The notes below the pieces were generated by a model. The model worked only from the letters and a program-made list of their open reading frames with translations, did not search any database and was not told the DNA's origin. From NCBI RefSeq assembly GCF_000282475.1, contig NZ_AKJF01000095.1, forward strand, positions 22,111 to 86,110: a stretch of DNA of 64,000 nucleotides. The letters run 5' to 3'. Below, piece after piece: positions 8,818 to 18,011 of this stretch. Position 1 is the stretch's first letter. Each line of letters begins with the position of its first letter. Made by a program: the position numbers and the translations under genes. The DNA is from Pseudomonas sp. GM78 (lineage in GTDB: Bacteria; Pseudomonadota; Gammaproteobacteria; Pseudomonadales; Pseudomonadaceae).

Positions 8818-9904
8818 GCTGTCTCTCCCTGTCCCGGGGGTTGTCTTGCAGGCCTTCATAGCGGCCCAGATTGATGGTGATGGTGGTGTTTTCACGGGCC
8901 TGCCAGGCGTCACTGCCCAGGCCCAGCACCGCGGTCATGCCGAGCAACACCTGCGCGCGCCCCAACAGCGGTCGCGGCAGGCTGTGCAGGGGCAACGACA
9001 ACTGCAGCTTTGCCGTGCAACGCCAGCCCAGGTACACGCGCAGCAGTACCAACAGATCGTTGTACAACTGGCCACCCGGCAGCCAGCCACGGGCCTCGTT
9101 CCGGTCTTCGGTGAACAGCGCCAGGTGCAGCTGACTGTTGGCGTCGTAGCCGACACGGCCCAAGGGTGTGCCCTGGGACAAGCGCACCGGATGCCCGGCG
9201 GACAGGCTCGCCGGTTGCGCCAGCAGCACTTTCTGCGGCCAGTGTGGCGTCACTTGCGTTCGGGTTTCGGGGGCCAGCAGCTTCACCAGCGCAGCGATGC
9301 CTTCGGCGTTGCGGGTGGGCAGGCGCATCACGCTGAGCAAGGCGAGGAAGCGTGATATCGGCGTGGCGACCTGCCTGGCCGTTCCAGGGATGCCCAGGCC
9401 GATCAGGCCCAACAGGCATTGCGAGGTTGCGTCCGTTCCACCGGCTTCGAAGGTGGCCGGATAGGAGTACTTGCGCCATATCCGGTAGAACTGGGTGAAG
9501 ATCCGATGGTTGAAAATATCGAGGAAAGCTTCCAGTGCCTCGTGCCCCTCGCGTCGCTGGGCGATATCGTCGAGAAAAGCCGTCGGCAACGGCGAGTCCA
9601 CGCCGTACAGGCCCAACAGGCGCGTGCGCACCGTAGCTGGACGCCAAGGGTGTTCATCGTCGGTTTCAATGGCCTTCAATTCACCGGCGGGAAAACCCAT
9701 GCCGGGGTCTGGTCGAAAGCGCACCGGGTCATCCGCCGGCGACGTGGTGCTGCCAAGTGGCGGGTGATCGGGCAGCGCCTGTTCGAGCAACTGGCAGAAG
9801 CGATACAGATGCGCCTCGGCCACCTGCTCCTGCAGTGCATCGAGTAAACCGCTGGCTTTCAGCCGGGAATACGCTGACTGTGGTTCTCGTTCCATCGCAG
9901 GCAC
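8798..9904 (-). CDS. tssG: TssG, T6SS baseplate protein
   Basis: A 368-residue TssG/VasB/ImpH protein. Diagnostic parts are an N-terminal helix with LYRFCQLLEQA, RFRPDPGMGFPAGE, then FLDIFNHRIFTQFYRIWRKYSY, the strongly conserved TssG block containing FNHR, and LLGLIGLGIPG. TssG forms the baseplate wedge with TssF and TssE. It overlaps tssF by 46 bp and tssJ by 20 bp. ATG 9895 (MEREP) is an alternative start three codons in. Confidence 0.93.
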   Translation of the reverse strand: MPAMEREPQSAYSRLKASGLLDALQEQVAEAHLYRFCQLLEQALPDHPPLGSTTSPADDPVRFRPDPGMGFPAGELKAIETDDEHPWRPATVRTRLLGLYGVDSPLPTAFLDDIAQRREGHEALEAFLDIFNHRIFTQFYRIWRKYSYPATFEAGGTDATSQCLLGLIGLGIPGTARQVATPISRFLALLSVMRLPTRNAEGIAALVKLLAPETRTQVTPHWPQKVLLAQPASLSAGHPVRLSQGTPLGRVGYDANSQLHLALFTEDRNEARGWLPGGQLYNDLLVLLRVYLGWRCTAKLQLSLPLHSLPRPLLGRAQVLLGMTAVLGLGSDAWQARENTTITINLGRYEGLQDNPRDRERQHVTYRF

Positions 9905-11628
9905 TTTCCAGTAGGTTGCAGGATCAGCGTGAGCTGGTTGTAGAGGTGGATGTCGGCGTACAGGCCGAAGAAGCGGTTGAGCATTTCGCCGAACAGACTG
10001 ATGTCGCCCTCACCGCTGAAGCCGTTGGCGTCCAGGGTGACTTCGATATCCACCCCGCGCAGCAGAAAGCCTTTTTCGAAGCGCTGCACCAGGTGGTGGC
10101 CAACCTCGACAATCGCCGCCAGGCGACGTCGGTTCAGCTCGCTGCCCGTCCAGTCGTACAACGCCAGCGTGCCGCGCAGCACTTCGGCATTGTCGAGCAT
10201 CGGCAGGAAGTTCGACCCCAGGTGGCTCAGCACCCGCCAGTGGAAGCGGTCGCGGTTGGGCGGATAGCACGGCAAGGTCGGCGCGCACAGGTTGCGCACC
10301 CGCAAGTCGACCTGAATCGATTGCACCGGCGTATCGAGCAAGGTGCCTTGCAGTGCCTTGCGCGGCAGCTGGCCGTGGGTGCCGGTCAAGCGCAGAGACA
10401 GGCTTTCGCTGGCATTCAGCCGATCCTGATCGAACCCTTCGCCGCCCAGGATCAACCAGGTGTCATGCAAGCCATTCGGGCCACGCTTGAGTCGGGTATG
10501 GAAATAACGCTCGGGCGCTTCGTCACGCAACATCCCGCCCTTGTGACGAAAGCTGGTGAATGGCACGTATTCGTGGCGCACGGCACTTTTTGACGCGCTG
10601 ACCCTATCCACCGAGTAGATCTCCGTATGACCGTCCTGCAAGCGCATGGGGCGAAGCAAGTAGTCGGTTTGCAGGGGTGCCAGGGTCATCGGGTCGGAAT
10701 CCAACGTGAATAGATTGATCACCGGCACGCAATGCAGGCGAATGTGCTCGGCACTCGGCGTGAATGCCGGTGGCAATGGCTCGCGCAGCACCACCTCGAG
10801 TTCGAACCAGGGGGTATTCGGTGCCAGCGCCAGGTGCTCGAGCCCGCAGAGGGTCACGAACATGAATTTCTCACGAAAGGTGAAATACTCCAGCAACAGC
10901 TGATAGCCGCTGAAGGCACTGTCGCCCTTGGGCCACAATCGATCGTCATCGGCAAACCCCTTGGGCGAAAAATAACCCTCCAGCAGAGAGCGGCCCGCCT
11001 GGTCAGGCAGGCGTACATACAAGGCTTGAGCGTTGAGGGTCAGCGCCTGGTGCAGTGCACTGGCCAGCGGTGCGTCGGCGTTGAGGTACAACGGCAGGCG
11101 GCTCAGGTCGATCTCGCTGGTATCGGCCATTGCCCCGCAGGTAAACCGCAGTCGCAGCAGCGAGCGACCATCCGGTTCATGGGCCATCTGCACGCGTTCG
11201 AGGGCCAGCGGCTGTAACGTCAGGCCCTGGGTGGTGGTATAGCGGCAACGGGTGCGCAGCGGTCCGATGGGTTGCGACAGCACTTCGAATCCGCTATCGA
11301 TGCGCTCGCTGCGTTTCATCTGTGGAAGCTCGGGCGTCAGCTCGACAATCGAAAGCGATGGAATGGTGCGCAGATAGTGTGGCCAGAGCAGGCTGACCAG
11401 GCCTTCGGTCAGCTCCGGCAGGTCATCGTCGAGTTTTTCGCGCAACCGCCCCATCAGGAAGGCAAACCCTTCAAACAGGCGCTCCACATACGGGTCGCGC
11501 GCGCCCGACTTGTCCAGGTTCAGCTGGGCCGCCCGGTCCGGAAACGCTTCCGCAAACTCCTTGCCAGCCTCGCGCAGGTAGCGCATTTCGGCGTCGAAAT
11601 ACTGCAATGTCAGATTATCGATGCTCAA
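9859..11628 (-). CDS. tssF: TssF, T6SS baseplate protein
   Basis: A 589-residue TssF/VasA/ImpG protein. The start LQYFDAEMRYLREAGKEFAEAFPDRAAQL is highly typical (YFDAEM, LRE, F-A, P..A). RDPYVERLFEGFAFLMGRLREKLDDDLPELTEGL is the conserved first block, and YVPFTSFRH lies in the middle. It lies 24 bp after tssA and overlaps tssG. Length is normal for the family (about 580-620). Confidence 0.95.
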   Translation of the reverse strand: MSIDNLTLQYFDAEMRYLREAGKEFAEAFPDRAAQLNLDKSGARDPYVERLFEGFAFLMGRLREKLDDDLPELTEGLVSLLWPHYLRTIPSLSIVELTPELPQMKRSERIDSGFEVLSQPIGPLRTRCRYTTTQGLTLQPLALERVQMAHEPDGRSLLRLRFTCGAMADTSEIDLSRLPLYLNADAPLASALHQALTLNAQALYVRLPDQAGRSLLEGYFSPKGFADDDRLWPKGDSAFSGYQLLLEYFTFREKFMFVTLCGLEHLALAPNTPWFELEVVLREPLPPAFTPSAEHIRLHCVPVINLFTLDSDPMTLAPLQTDYLLRPMRLQDGHTEIYSVDRVSASKSAVRHEYVPFTSFRHKGGMLRDEAPERYFHTRLKRGPNGLHDTWLILGGEGFDQDRLNASESLSLRLTGTHGQLPRKALQGTLLDTPVQSIQVDLRVRNLCAPTLPCYPPNRDRFHWRVLSHLGSNFLPMLDNAEVLRGTLALYDWTGSELNRRRLAAIVEVGHHLVQRFEKGFLLRGVDIEVTLDANGFSGEGDISLFGEMLNRFFGLYADIHLYNQLTLILQPTGKCLRWNENHSQRIPG

Positions 11629-11652
11629 AGTAAGAATCCTGATAAATGAGTT

Positions 11653-13239
11653 TTAGCCACAGAGCACTGCGGCGCGTACCGGGTCTACAGCCACCAGCGC
11701 TGCCAGCAGCGCCTCCATCCGCCGGGCCAGCGCCGGCTTGTCCGCGTCATTGCGTTGAGCCTTCAAGCGCAACAGCTTGAGCAAACGCGCCTTGACCTCG
11801 AAACTCAGCTCGGATTCCCATTCGGCCAGCCCATGACGTTGTCCGCCGGCATCCAGTTCACCCAGCAAGTGAATGGCCAGTTCGCTCTTGCCGTATTGCT
11901 CGGCCACACGTGCCATCAGCAGGCGCAACAACCAGCGTTGGCGACCGGTATGGATACCCGGGCGCGCGGCCAGCCAGGCCAGTGCGTGCTCGACGCCATC
12001 GCTGTCGGCCTGGGCCAGGGCCTCGCCTTCCAGCGACAGGATCTCGGGGTCTGTGCCCGTCGCGGCAACGGGTGGCGCCGCCAGCCATTGCTGGGGGCGA
12101 TTGCCACAGACGTGCTGGCTGATCCACTCACGGGTGGTCTCGTCCGCCAAGGGCGACCCATCGTTCCAGGATAATGCGTCCAGCCCAGGCATTCGCTCGA
12201 GGAACATTCCCAGGTCGCGCTTGGCAATGTCGGCAAAACTGTCCTGTGGCGCAGGCTGTTTGCTCAGCGCCTGGTACAGGTACCACTGCAGATCCAGCCA
12301 GAAATGGTTGACGCCCTCGGCGTAGATCCGCTCCACCAGATCCAACAGTTCACCGAAGCTCTGTTGCAGGTGCAGGCGCTTGAGTTGTGCCCGGTATTCG
12401 CCACGGGGAGGTGCCAGGCGCGTCTTGCCGCTGGCATCCTGGAGCGGTGCTTCATGCACGGTGTCCCAACGCAGGCTTTTCATCAGCCGATGGGCCGCCA
12501 GCCACCCCTGGGGCTGCTCGCGCAGATAACTGGCCAGCGCGCGACCGCTGTCCAGCAGGTCGCGCCCGGATTTGATGGCCGTTGCCTCGGGGGCAGCCGT
12601 GCGCGTGCTCGTCTCGTGGCTGGCGCTGTTCTGGGGTACCAGCGCGTCGACCCCGCCGGATTGCGCCAACCGCGCAAACAGTGCGGCATACATCGGCCCG
12701 AGGGCCGGACGCTGGTCCTCGGGCCAGGCAGCCAGCCCATGCTCTATCCAGACCAGCGCCGCCACCGTGCGCTCGGCCTCGTTCTTGACCACCTCCGGAT
12801 ACCGCGACAGGGTGTCGAGCACCTTGCTGCTCGCCAGCCACTCCAGCGCCATCTTTCGACTGTTGGGACGCGCGGGCAGCACCTGGACGGCAAAACGTTC
12901 CAGCAACGCGGCCAACAGGTTCAGACCGTCGGCCAAGCCCGCTTCGCCTTCCCTGTGCAAGCGTGCCCAGATGTAATAAGTGACCACCCGCAGATCCTTG
13001 CACGATCCGGCAAGCAACGTCTGCGCCAGGTGAACAACCTGTTCGATATCGGCCCCGGACAGTTTGTTGACCTCCTCCCGCATACGCTGGAAGTCATCGT
13101 CGCAGGCCGGGTCTTCCCCTGCGGGCAGGTCCGCGCTGATCGGCTGCAACCAGGCTTGCCACTGCGCTGCCTGCGCCCGGGCAAGGCCCAGGGCATCGCG
13201 TTCCCCCAGGCAACGTTCGATCAATCGGTCCAGGCTCAT
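11653..13239 (-). CDS. tssA: TssA, T6SS cap/baseplate-priming protein (ImpA/VasJ family)
   Basis: A 528-residue protein. The N-terminal ImpA domain is recognised by PISADLPAGEDPACDDDFQRMREEVNKLSG followed by LLAGSCKDLRVVTYYIWARL, the usual CKDLRV/LxxxL block. A variable middle and a helical C-terminal VasJ-like region (residues about 390-520) follow. It overlaps the tssM start by 4 bp (ATGA), so it is translated with tssM. TssA recruits the baseplate and coordinates sheath and tube polymerisation; which TssA subclass this is cannot be fixed by eye. Confidence 0.9.
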   Translation of the reverse strand: MSLDRLIERCLGERDALGLARAQAAQWQAWLQPISADLPAGEDPACDDDFQRMREEVNKLSGADIEQVVHLAQTLLAGSCKDLRVVTYYIWARLHREGEAGLADGLNLLAALLERFAVQVLPARPNSRKMALEWLASSKVLDTLSRYPEVVKNEAERTVAALVWIEHGLAAWPEDQRPALGPMYAALFARLAQSGGVDALVPQNSASHETSTRTAAPEATAIKSGRDLLDSGRALASYLREQPQGWLAAHRLMKSLRWDTVHEAPLQDASGKTRLAPPRGEYRAQLKRLHLQQSFGELLDLVERIYAEGVNHFWLDLQWYLYQALSKQPAPQDSFADIAKRDLGMFLERMPGLDALSWNDGSPLADETTREWISQHVCGNRPQQWLAAPPVAATGTDPEILSLEGEALAQADSDGVEHALAWLAARPGIHTGRQRWLLRLLMARVAEQYGKSELAIHLLGELDAGGQRHGLAEWESELSFEVKARLLKLLRLKAQRNDADKPALARRMEALLAALVAVDPVRAAVLCG

Positions 13240-16200
13240 TCAAACCTCCCGTTCACCGCGTAGGGCATGGCTTTTTCGTCCTTGCCGAGAAAGATCTGCG
13301 CCGGCAACTTGAAATCCCGCAACTTGAGCAACGCCATCGGCCCCGCCCCCAGTTCGGTGCGCAAGTACCAGGTCAGGCCGATGCCGTCGGGCGCCTTGAG
13401 CACCACACGAAAACGGCTGTCGCCGTCGTCCAGTGGCGTGACTTGGGCCTGCTCCAGGAGGCGGATCAGGCCCCAGGTGCCCGGGTAGTCGCCAAACAGC
13501 CGTTCGTTGGCCCGCACGCTGGTCCAGGTCAGGCTCGCGCCGGGGTACTGGCGGCGACCCGGCCAGTTGAAGCGCTGCCAGCTTTCCTTCTGGTTGAAGT
13601 ACTCGTGTTTTTCGCCGTTGAGGGTGAAGGTGGTTTGCACCACATCGCGCACCGGTTTGCCTTGCAGCTCGAAGCTCAGACCCATGCCGCCGTCGGTGAA
13701 CAGCACGTCGGCCAGGTGACTGAGCTGGTTGATTGCCGTGAGGAACTGCGGGTTGAAGCGCAAGCCCTGGCTGTGTGGCGTGTCGACCACCCAGCGGCTG
13801 CCTTCTTTGCGCAGCAAGCCGCCCAGTTCGCGCTGCAGGAATTGTTCGAGGCGCCCGGAATCGGCGCGGATCATCTGCCCGAGCATCGGTAGTGAGGCGT
13901 CACTGGCGGTGGCCGCGAAGGGATAACGGCCGGTGAACGCCTGCTGCCATTCGCTGACGATCGCCCGTTGCCACTGGCGGTTGAGGCTGCTGGCCGAGGG
14001 TTGCAGGACGCGCTGCCAGGCCTGCTCCAGCGGCTGCACGAACAGGGTCTGGCCGATGCCGCCCCACTCCGCGCCGAGGCTGGCGGCGAGCTGGCTGCCG
14101 TAGGCGCGGGTGTCGGTGAGGTCGATGCTTTTGCCCTGGAACACCGTCTGCGCCAGGGTCTGGGTCATGTCCTGCGGGTCGGCGGCGTGGTTCACCTGTT
14201 GCAGGGTCAGGCGCGTGCGCGTGACCTGATTGAGAAAGGCCTGCAGGCTCAGGCGCTCGCGCTCGTCCTGGCCTTCAGGGGTTTTGCCGAGCAGGGCCAG
14301 CAGCGGGCCGAAGGTGGCGTCCAGGGGGCCTTTGGGTCCCTGCTGCTCGATCAACGGCGCGGGGGCCTGGGCGATCAGCTTTTGCGCGGAGCTGATCAGC
14401 GAGTCGGCCAAGGCCTGGCTGCGTGTGCCGGCCTGCCCTTGGTAGGCCAGGGTGTTCATCAGGGCGATCAGCGGCGACTGGCGCACATCGCTCATCAGGG
14501 TCAACTGGTCGATCACCTCGCCCAGGCTGTTGGCCGGCTGCCAGCGCAGGCGGTTGAGAAACTTCAACCAGGCGCTGGCGTAGTCCTGGAAGTAGCGCCG
14601 GGTCAGGCGTTCACGCAGCATGTCCGGCGTCAGCTCGGCGGCGATATCGCCTGGCCGGTCGCTCAGCACCCAGTCGATTTCCTCGCGCCGCGCCTCGGCG
14701 ATGGCCTCGATCGCCGGGCGCACCTGGCCCTCCCAGGCCTGGCGGGTAAACACCCCCGGCACACTGGTCTGGCTGACGAACAGCGCCCGCGCCTCGGTGT
14801 CACCAACCATCTGCGCCAGGCTCAACGCCGGGTAATGATTGGCCGAAGCGTCGAGCACCTGGCGGTACAGGCTGGCTTCGGCATTGCGCTGGCCCAACTG
14901 GCCGAGCAACAGCTGACGAACCTGCGCTACCAGCGCCGGGTCGGCCACGCTGCGCCAGTCCGGATGCGCCGCCAGTTGCTCGCCATAAAACTGCCAGAGC
15001 ATCGGCGACAGGCCGTGCCACAACCCCGGCGAAACCCCGCCGGCGCTCGGCTCGAGCGTGCCCAAGGTCTTGACCAGAAAGCTCGCATCGGCTTTTTCCG
15101 GGCGCGCCAGCATCAGGTAGGCCTTGAGTTGTTCGTAGGCCTGCGGCGCGCGTTTGAGCCGTTCGGGACTGTCGGCGGACAAGCGGATCAGGGCGCCGAG
15201 CTGCTGTTGCAGGCTGGCCAGCACCGGGTCGCGCAGCAGGCGCTGGTTGGCTTCGACGTAGGTGGGCCAGAGCATTTGCAGCAGTTCTGGATTCTTGTTC
15301 AGGCCGAAGCGCTGGTACCAGGGGGTGCCGTGGGTGGCGCGGTAGTCCAGGCGGCCCAGTTCACGGGTCAGCTCGTTCAGGGCGAGGAATTGTTCGTCGC
15401 TGGTGGAGGATTGTTGCAAGGTTGCCAGCGAGGTCTGCACCTGGGTGATGTGCGTGCGGTTACTGACGAAGGACAGCAGCATGCCGGTGCCCCAGAGCAG
15501 TGCCAGGCCCAGTGCCAGTGAATAAGCCACTCGCGTGATGCCCCAGCCGAGGCGCCGAGGGTGAACCTGTTTATCACCGAGCACGCCGTCCCAGGGTGGT
15601 GTGGCGTGCCAAAGGTGGTCTGTATTTTCTTTGGATTCTTTACCGCCCTGCACCGGCAGGCTGAACCACAACCCGCGCAACGGCACGCCACGGTCGAACA
15701 CCCGGAACAACGGCGCGAGGGCCTGCCGCCATCGGGCAATGCCTTCGGTCTGCAAATCGCGGGACAGACGCAGCAGGAAATCATGGCTCATGGTGCCATG
15801 TACCTGCGCCCAACCGCTGTCGCGCAGGGGTTGCAGCAGGCTCTCCAGCCCGCCATCCACGGCCAGCGGGGTCACCTGTGACGGCAGCAAACAACCGACC
15901 GCCTGGGTCTGGCGTTTGTCCTGATCCCATCCACTGTCGCAGACCTGCCACAGGTGCAGCGGCAACTGCCAATGCAGCTGGTGGGCCAGTTCTTTCAAGT
16001 GACGTACGCCAGCGTCCATCGCCTGGGCATCAGTGCTTTGTTGCGCGGTCAGGGCCCAGATCACACCGTCGAGAGCGCGCCAGCGGCTCAGGTTTTGCCA
16101 CGGAGTGAAGCGTTCATCATCGAATTTAGTTTGGATGCTGCCGCCCCAGAGCAGAATGGTGTCGTGACCTGCGAGCCATTTTTTATCTTTCAGGTTGGGG

Positions 16201-16628
16201 GCGATGGCGGAAATCTGATCAGGTTCGCCGACCACCAGCAGCAGGCGGAGTTTGCGGCGCCAAAGAAAACTGTGATTTTCGTGCAGGTATTCCTTTAACT
16301 CAGCGACCCAGGAATTATCCGGCGGAGCGCTCTCTTTGCTTAATGGCGAAATCGGTGCATCAACACCCACTCCTGTCACGCGCGTCGCCCAAGCCACCGC
16401 CAAACGATCCCAGGCCAGCAGTATCACCGGACAGAACCCGCACAAGACAAACCAAGTACCCGCCCCCCACAGCACCAACGATTTGAGTGGCAGTCGAGGC
16501 CAGCCGAAGTACTCGCGGCTCAAGTCGTACAGCAGACAACCGAACACCACCAGTACCGTCACGACCAGCAGATAACCCAATCCCACCTTCATCAACGAGC
16601 CTTGGCTCGCTTGCTTAATCATTGCCAT
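13236..16628 (-). CDS. tssM: TssM, T6SS inner-membrane complex protein (IcmF family), apparently without a Walker A motif
   Basis: About 1130 residues. Two N-terminal membrane helices (near residues 10-35 and 45-65) and a third near residue 380 (VAYSLALGLALLWGTGMLLSF) flank the cytoplasmic domain; the long remainder is the periplasmic IcmF-related and DUF3418-like region, ending AQIFLGKDEKAMPYAVNGRFE. Where TssM NTPase domains have GxxGxGKS/T this protein reads LLLVVGEPDQISAIAPNL, so it is of the class that lacks a usable P-loop. Start 16628 (MAMIKQ) is one of three close in-frame ATGs. It overlaps the upstream gene's end and tssA's start. Confidence 0.92.
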   Translation of the reverse strand: MAMIKQASQGSLMKVGLGYLLVVTVLVVFGCLLYDLSREYFGWPRLPLKSLVLWGAGTWFVLCGFCPVILLAWDRLAVAWATRVTGVGVDAPISPLSKESAPPDNSWVAELKEYLHENHSFLWRRKLRLLLVVGEPDQISAIAPNLKDKKWLAGHDTILLWGGSIQTKFDDERFTPWQNLSRWRALDGVIWALTAQQSTDAQAMDAGVRHLKELAHQLHWQLPLHLWQVCDSGWDQDKRQTQAVGCLLPSQVTPLAVDGGLESLLQPLRDSGWAQVHGTMSHDFLLRLSRDLQTEGIARWRQALAPLFRVFDRGVPLRGLWFSLPVQGGKESKENTDHLWHATPPWDGVLGDKQVHPRRLGWGITRVAYSLALGLALLWGTGMLLSFVSNRTHITQVQTSLATLQQSSTSDEQFLALNELTRELGRLDYRATHGTPWYQRFGLNKNPELLQMLWPTYVEANQRLLRDPVLASLQQQLGALIRLSADSPERLKRAPQAYEQLKAYLMLARPEKADASFLVKTLGTLEPSAGGVSPGLWHGLSPMLWQFYGEQLAAHPDWRSVADPALVAQVRQLLLGQLGQRNAEASLYRQVLDASANHYPALSLAQMVGDTEARALFVSQTSVPGVFTRQAWEGQVRPAIEAIAEARREEIDWVLSDRPGDIAAELTPDMLRERLTRRYFQDYASAWLKFLNRLRWQPANSLGEVIDQLTLMSDVRQSPLIALMNTLAYQGQAGTRSQALADSLISSAQKLIAQAPAPLIEQQGPKGPLDATFGPLLALLGKTPEGQDERERLSLQAFLNQVTRTRLTLQQVNHAADPQDMTQTLAQTVFQGKSIDLTDTRAYGSQLAASLGAEWGGIGQTLFVQPLEQAWQRVLQPSASSLNRQWQRAIVSEWQQAFTGRYPFAATASDASLPMLGQMIRADSGRLEQFLQRELGGLLRKEGSRWVVDTPHSQGLRFNPQFLTAINQLSHLADVLFTDGGMGLSFELQGKPVRDVVQTTFTLNGEKHEYFNQKESWQRFNWPGRRQYPGASLTWTSVRANERLFGDYPGTWGLIRLLEQAQVTPLDDGDSRFRVVLKAPDGIGLTWYLRTELGAGPMALLKLRDFKLPAQIFLGKDEKAMPYAVNGRFE

Positions 16629-17751
16629 GAGGCACCGCCATTCCAATAGCCAATCGATTGTTTCCGTCCTGACTCAGCCAGCCACAAGGCTGTCCGGCCT
16701 CCCTCGCCTGCAACAACGCCAGGGACATGCCGATGAAGGGCGCCAGTTGCGCCAATACGCCCCAGTGCCCGGACAATTGATGTTCACCAGACTGCCAACC
16801 ACCTTTCAGGAAAGTGCCCTGGCTGGTTTTATCCAGCGCCAGGCAATCCGGCGGTGCTACGTCCAACCCGGCGTAGCGCTGGATCTGTACACAGAGTTCA
16901 GCGGGTGATTCGTCGAGCTCGCTCAACAGGTACTCGCCCCTGTGCAACAACTGCCGCCCCTGGCGGCTCACCAGCCAGAGAAATCCTGCTTCACCGGGCA
17001 GCCCAGGCGCTTCGGTCTCCGGCACCGACACCACTCCGGCGCACAACAGCCAATCAGCCTCTTCACAACAATCCTGGTGAAAGGCATCGATCATTCGATC
17101 CAGATCGGATAGGTCCTGCAGAGGCAAACGCGTCTCGGGCAACATCACGCCGGTTTTGGCCAATACCTCGACAAAAGCAGCCTGGTCGCGCTCGTCCCCC
17201 ACCCAAGCGATACCTCGCAGCTGCGGCCAGCGGTCATTCAATTGCGTAAGCGCCAGGGTTAACCGAGCCAGGCGTCGAGCCAAGGCCGGCGCACGCTCAG
17301 GGGTCGTACCCAGCGACACCGCGCAGCGCAACATGGGCTGCGCAGCACCCTCCGGTTTCGATGGCTTGGGTGCGGGCACGTTGGCCATCAAACCATGGTA
17401 ATGGGTTTGCTCATCGCCCACCGGCCCTAGCAGCAGCACCTGTTCCACCGGCAAACCCAAGCGGCGACGCCCCCACCAGAGCTGCACCGCGACCTCCACC
17501 GTGCGTCGATACACATCACGGTTAAACAGGCAGATTTGCCACCCCAGCATGCGCAACGCTATCGCCAACGCCCAGCAACAAGGCATGACGGCACTCCAGA
17601 TCCACAGTTCGACCCTTGGCTGCTCTTCTGGCCATAACGACAACAAAACCGCCGACTGCAACCCCCACAGCAATAGCAAAGCCAGCCACCAGCGGCGCCA
17701 ATGCGGTTCACGCGGTTCGACAAGGTCCGGGTATTGCGGCGCGTGGTTCAT
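16615..17751 (-). CDS. T6SS-linked membrane protein of unknown function
   Basis: A 378-residue protein with two N-terminal membrane helices (WWLALLLLWGLQSAVLLSLW and a second around SAVMPCCWALAIALRML), followed by a cytoplasmic or periplasmic domain of about 300 residues without a motif I know. Start ATG 17751 overlaps the PAAR gene's stop by 4 bp (ATGA), and its end overlaps tssM by 14 bp, so it is firmly part of the operon. I believe related proteins sit between PAAR and icmF in Klebsiella-like T6SS loci, which would suggest an accessory structural role, but this is recollection and not tested. Confidence 0.75.
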   Translation of the reverse strand: MNHAPQYPDLVEPREPHWRRWWLALLLLWGLQSAVLLSLWPEEQPRVELWIWSAVMPCCWALAIALRMLGWQICLFNRDVYRRTVEVAVQLWWGRRRLGLPVEQVLLLGPVGDEQTHYHGLMANVPAPKPSKPEGAAQPMLRCAVSLGTTPERAPALARRLARLTLALTQLNDRWPQLRGIAWVGDERDQAAFVEVLAKTGVMLPETRLPLQDLSDLDRMIDAFHQDCCEEADWLLCAGVVSVPETEAPGLPGEAGFLWLVSRQGRQLLHRGEYLLSELDESPAELCVQIQRYAGLDVAPPDCLALDKTSQGTFLKGGWQSGEHQLSGHWGVLAQLAPFIGMSLALLQAREAGQPCGWLSQDGNNRLAIGMAVPHGND

Positions 17752-18011
17752 GGCGCCACTACCATGAACGAGGCCGCAAGCGAGCTGACCAGAGTGCAAC
17801 CACAATCACACTCATGCCCGTGCAGGGCCACAAGCTTGCCGTCCATGATCGCCACCGAGGTGCCCTCTGCAATGTGCGTCAGGCCGTGCAATTCGCAACG
17901 GGCCTGATCCCCCACGCAGGCAACCGGCTGGCCGAATGCCTCGTAGTGACCTTCAAGCACTTCACCACCAAACGGGCTCATCGAGTCCCCCACACGTACC
18001 AGAGGCAACAT
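17748..18011 (-). CDS. PAAR-domain spike-tip protein
   Basis: An 87-residue protein that is essentially one PAAR-like domain. It has the repeating Gly/His/Cys pattern (VRVGDSMSPFGGEVLEG, GDQARCELHGLTHIAEGT, LVALHGHECDCGC), with the His and Cys residues expected to bind the zinc at the sharpened tip of the VgrG spike. No toxin extension is present. It is coupled by overlap to the downstream membrane-protein gene, and its start shares one base with the end of the Tle1 gene, so tip and effector are co-expressed. Confidence 0.9.
   Translation of the reverse strand: MLPLVRVGDSMSPFGGEVLEGHYEAFGQPVACVGDQARCELHGLTHIAEGTSVAIMDGKLVALHGHECDCGCTLVSSLAASFMVVAP

Noticed and set aside
13968-15521. Long plus-strand ORF of 517 residues antisense to tssM
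   Set aside because: Typical shadow of a GC-rich gene: Gly/Arg/Gln-rich, no motif, and the opposite strand has the clear TssM coding signature.
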